A stretch of 64,000 nt of DNA from Dryocosmus kuriphilus. Its lineage: Eukaryota > Arthropoda > Insecta > Hymenoptera > Cynipidae. The stretch lies in the NCBI GenBank assembly GCA_038277395.1, contig CM076195.1, forward strand, positions 160,985,911-161,049,910, read 5' to 3'. Positions 60,967-64,000 of the stretch are shown here, one piece after another. The stretch's first letter is position 1. Each line of letters opens with the position of its first letter. The position numbers and the translations under genes are program-made. The notes below the pieces were generated by a model. That model did no database searches, had not been told where the DNA came from, and worked only from the letters and a program-made list of their open reading frames with translations.

Positions 60967-62490
60967 GAAGGGGTGGGAAATAGGGTGCGGGGAAAAGGGA
61001 GGAAGGTAGTTCCAGAGGATGGGGACAGAGAAAACGTGACTAGTAGGGAGGAGATAAAGGGAGCAATCGCAAGATTGAAAGGAAACAAGGCAACAGGAGA
61101 GGATGGCATCGAGAACGAAGCACTGAAATATGACGGGGAAAGAGAAAGAGAAGAGATGTGGAGGATATGTAATAAGGTATGGAAAGGAGAAGGTTGGCCA
61201 GAAGAATGGCGGACAGGGGTGGTGGTACCAATGATTAAGAAAGGAGAGGGGAAAAATGTGCAGGACTATAGAGGGGTTACAATCATGTCAGTGGGTTACA
61301 AAGTTTACGCAGAGGTGCTTAGGAAAAGGCTGGAAAGGCAGGTCGAAGAAAGGGGAAGCATACCGCACAACCAAACAGGCTTTAGAAAGGGGATGGGGAC
61401 AGCCGACAACACTTATGTGCTCAACTATTTAGTCAATAGGAACCTAGGTCAGAAGAAAGGGAAACTGGTCGCACTTTTTGTAGATTTGAAAGCGGTGTTT
61501 GACTCGGTCAACAGAAGGTTGCTATGGAAGGCCTTAAAAGAGAGAGGAAGAGAAGAAAGCCTGGTAGAAAGGATAAAAGAGATATTTATAGAAACTGGGA
61601 TGAAGGTAAGAATAGGGAAAAAGAAAGGAGAGGAGTTTTGGACGGGAAGAGGTCTAAGGCAGGGATGTCCACTAAGCCCATTACTATTCAGCATTCTACT
61701 AGCAAATTTAGAGAAGAAATTGTCTAGGAAAGAAAAAGGGGGAACGAAATTGGAAAATGGCAAGCTATATTCGCTAGCATACGCGGACGATATACTATTA
61801 ACAGCAGATGATGAAAGAGGGATGAGTCTAATGATGAGAATATTTGAAGAATATGTGAGAGAGAAAGACTTAATGGTGAATGTGAAGAAAACTAAGATGA
61901 TGTGTTTTAGAAAAAGGAGGTGTAGAACAGAGTATGAATGGAAGATGTATGGCAAAGTAGTAGAATTGGTAGAAGAATTTTGTTACCTTGGGTACTGGTT
62001 CGAAACAAGAGAAAGGAATGAGCTGCAGGTAAGAAAGAGATTGGAGTGTGGAAGTAAGGTAATGGGCCAAGTGTGGGGTATAGGGAAGAGAAGATTCAAG
62101 GATGATTGGAGAATGAGAGTATGGATGTTTGATGTTTTAGTGTGGTCAGTGGTGAGTTATGGAATGGAAGTTTGGGGATGGAAGGAATATAAGAGAGTGG
62201 AAAGCATGCATGAAAGATTTTTGAGATGGTTCATGGGGGTGGGATGGAGCTGCCCAGGTTATATGTTGAGGGAAGAGATAGGCCGAGAAAAAATGGTAAT
62301 AAGGCAGCTAAAAAGGGCTTGCAATTTTGAAGAAAAACTAAGGAGGGAAGAAGGAAGCAAGATCGCACAAGCGTGTGCAAGAGAGGTAGAAGACAAAGAG
62401 AGAAGGGGGAACATGGGTAGGTCGAAATGGGAAGAAGAAGGGTACGCAAAGAGGAGAGAATGGAGTATGAATGGGGAAAATAGAGATTGA
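60967..62490 (+). pseudogene. LINE-A reverse transcriptase (non-LTR retrotransposon)
   Basis: Continuous frame of over 500 codons from the hAT end to TGA at 62,488. It has no own ATG, because the start was separated by the hAT. RT blocks: NKATGEDGIENEALKY (about residue 35); VVVPMIKKGEGKNVQDYRG; IPHNQTGFRKGMG; FVDLKAVFDSVN with the first catalytic Asp (about 170); RQGCPLSPLLF (about 228); and YADDILL (about 269). Then GYW- and WGIGKRR-type thumb segments. This is the enzyme for target-primed reverse transcription. Coding is purine-rich on the plus strand, unlike the AT-rich neighbours. Downstream (62,491-62,880) the frame is broken but keeps remnants (WTKIVNSRYNIWYKMVK, a Cys/His segment near 62,715-62,765), so the stop is premature. 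It resembles ant/wasp LINEs from memory; the clade is not assigned. Confidence 0.9.
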
Positions 62491-63143
62491 CAAGGAATAG
62501 ACAACGATATTTTGACGAGACAAAGGTAGGAAAGATGGACAAAAATCGTGAACTCAAGGTACAATATTTGGTACAAGATGGTAAAGTGGGAAGGAGAGCC
62601 AGAATATTTGAAGAAGTTAAAGAAGGAGAGTAAATGCAACAGAATGATGAGATTTAGAATGGGAAAGGGGAGTAAGAGAGAGTAGGTACTGGATGAACGA
62701 GGAGGAGAAATCTGTGTAAAATATGTGGGTACGAGCAAGAATCGTAGATGCATGTGTTGAAAAAGTGTACATGTGATGAAGAGGAAAGGAAAAGTGTGGA
62801 AGAGAGAGTGAAAGAGATTCTGAACGGAAATGGACAGGGAGAGGGATGGATGAAGAAGTTGGAAAAGTTAAGAGAAAGAAAAGGTCTCATGATATAAGTA
62901 AAAGTATAAAGTAGAGTCGATAAAGAAAGTATCAATGACAGATTGGTAAAGGCAAGAGGAAACGAAAGTCCTGGTCTCGATCGCAAGCATAGAAATATAA
63001 GAGTAGATAATAAAAAAGCATTGTAAATAGTAGCAATAAGATAGCGATAGGGTATGATATAAGGAATTGAATCTATAGACACTTGTAATGGTTTGGTGAA
63101 GACTCTTAAACCCGTAAAAGGGAGAGAGTACAAATAAACATTG
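62491..63143 (+). pseudogene. LINE-A broken C-terminus and 3' UTR
   Basis: Continues the ORF with two stops (at 62,488 and 62,530) and later frameshifts. Residual coding to about 62,880 includes a CxxC/H-x-C-like segment typical of LINE C-termini. After 62,900 it looks like 3' UTR and ends at 'agagagtacaaataaacattg', immediately before the 14-bp target duplication. There is no long poly(A). Confidence 0.75.
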
Positions 63144-63157
63144 ATTCGTAGATTATT
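63144..63157. repeat. 14-bp target-site duplication of the LINE insertion, right
   Basis: Partner of 57,785-57,798. Confidence 0.9.
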
Positions 63158-63340
63158 TGCAAACTTTAACATAAATACTATCTTCAGGATTGATTCAAAA
63201 CTTAACCATATTATCAAATTAGGAAAAGACCCTCTAGGCAAACTTGACCAATGTAACGTAGTTTATAAACTTGTTTGCTCATGCGATATGTTCTATATTG
63301 GTCCAACAAAAAGACCCTTACTTACTAGAAGAAATGAGGG
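63144..63340 (+). pseudogene. PLE-3 continuation: GIY-YIG endonuclease fragment
   Basis: Resumes at the second copy of ATTCGTAGATTATT and reads IRRLFANFNINTIFRIDSKL, then VVYKLVCSCDMFYIGPTKR, a GIY-YIG nuclease start. The usual YIGQT is YIGPT here. The frame is lost after RRNE near 63,340, where a GC-richer sequence begins. The rest of the nuclease and the terminal repeat are missing from the window. Confidence 0.85.
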
Positions 63341-63678
63341 ACTTCCGGTTCGGGTGTAGATTGTGAAGGAGGCGGGGAGGGGAGCAGTGAAAGGGAGCAG
63401 TTTAGGCGGTTAGCAGGTGTAAAAAGGTGAAAAGAAGTGGATGAAGGTGATGGAAAGCTGGATTGAAATTAGAGGTACAACTGGAAGTGAAGGCGTGCGT
63501 AGAAAGGAAAAACGGTAGTTGAAAAAGGAGTAGTGAGGAAGGAGCACGAGGCAAAAGTGAGGTTAGGTGACGAACCGGAAGGGCGGCAGAAAGAGAGGGC
63601 GACTCAGAGTAGCTCAGTTTGAGTAACGTAGTAGTGTCGCTGGGCAGAGGGAGAAAGAGAGGAGAATTAAACAGGTAA
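63341..63678 (+). other. Putative LINE-B 5' UTR
   Basis: Sequence changes abruptly to purine-rich, GC-balanced DNA ('acttccggttcgggtgtag', many 'ggag' and 'aagg'), without open frames. It precedes the coiled-coil ORF at 63,679. That composition and placement suggest the 5' UTR of a second LINE inserted in PLE-3. Confidence 0.5.
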
Positions 63679-64000
63679 ATGAGAGAGAAAGGAGATAAGA
63701 AAGAGCGGGCGTGCTTGGAATCCCTGAAGAAGCAACAGGAGCAGCTCTGGTGCGCGCGGAAGATAGAGTGGGAGGTGGAGAGAGAGCGAGAAAGAGTGAA
63801 GCGAGAAAAAGAGAGGAAGAAGACGGAGGAAAGGTGGGAGAAGTTACAAAGATACCTGGAACAAGTGAACGAGAAAATGGAGTCTCTGATGTCAGATAAA
63901 GGAGAGAGAAGGATGAAAGATGCTTGCTGCCAGACTGGGGAACAAGAGAGTACATGGAGAGACCAGCCGCGGAAATTGACAATATTTGAGATATATGAAG
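63679..64000 (+). CDS. LINE-B ORF1-like coiled-coil protein, partial
   Basis: An ATG at 63,679 opens a frame with no stop through the window end (107 codons). It starts MREKGDKKERACLESLKK. About residues 14-70 are almost entirely Lys, Arg, Glu and Gln with spaced Trp, Leu and Val (QQEQLWCARKIEWEVE, RWEKLQRYLEQVNEKMESL), a strong coiled-coil pattern. A Cys-Cys-Gln segment follows near residue 83. Purine-rich codon use matches LINE-A's RT, so I infer ORF1, or an N-terminal extension, of a related LINE. ORF1 proteins coat LINE RNA. A non-LINE charged protein cannot be excluded from this fragment. Confidence 0.55.
   Translation, partial: MREKGDKKERACLESLKKQQEQLWCARKIEWEVERERERVKREKERKKTEERWEKLQRYLEQVNEKMESLMSDKGERRMKDACCQTGEQESTWRDQPRKLTIFEIYE

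Noticed and set aside
61449..61955. 168-codon minus-strand frame opposite the LINE RT, and similar frames at 62,231-63,241 and 63,614-63,982
   Set aside because: Antisense shadows of purine-rich LINE sequence, giving Ser/Leu/Phe/Pro-rich translations with no domain.

Overview
This is a eukaryotic, strongly AT-rich, gene-poor window made almost wholly of satellite DNA and mobile-element remains. Introns, a TATA/initiator promoter candidate, Penelope-like elements (PLEs), hAT and mariner transposons and a lysine/arginine/glutamate-rich LINE suggest an insect. The LINE resembles families I associate with Hymenoptera (ants, wasps); that host call comes from memory and not from a search. I saw no bacterial-type gene, rRNA, tRNA or CRISPR array.

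Layout. 1-17,033: about 48 head-to-tail monomers of a ~354-bp satellite, each an old dimer of two ~177-bp halves, followed by a decayed edge. 16,574-33,322: a tandem duplication of ~8.4 kb (junction 24,960/24,961). Each copy carries satellite edge, an 855-bp palindromic mariner-like MITE, ~2 kb of unique AT-rich DNA, and a long-inverted-repeat element filled with ~182-bp tandem repeats and a short CG-rich block. Only the second copy keeps that element whole (28,675-33,508). A lone arm of the same element lies at 34,595-35,640. 36,690-38,740: a ~278-bp tandem repeat. 39,496-39,771: a mariner 3' end.

40,267-48,147 holds PLE remains: two tandem N-terminal fragments with hammerhead-like motifs, one nearly complete PLE (reverse transcriptase plus GIY-YIG endonuclease, two inactivating stops) directly behind a 5'-truncated copy of itself, and a second, more decayed PLE. 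49,065-50,669 is the one place that looks like a host gene: TATA box, initiator at the right spacing, first AUG abutting a splice donor, and phase-compatible small exons encoding about 28-50 residues. 50,760-52,564 has two minisatellites.

52,683-56,408 is a non-autonomous hAT-like element with a perfect 8-bp target duplication. 56,409-64,000 is a nest: a decayed PLE is split by a 5'-truncated LINE (14-bp target duplication), which is itself split by a hAT transposon with a degraded BED-finger transposase. A second LINE begins near 63,340 and its coiled-coil ORF runs off the window. The elements are independent layers; nothing suggests a shared pathway. I found no convincing new defence or metabolic system. 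The most useful leads are the small spliced gene, the nested-insertion chronology, the long-inverted-repeat element, and the satellite's dimer module.
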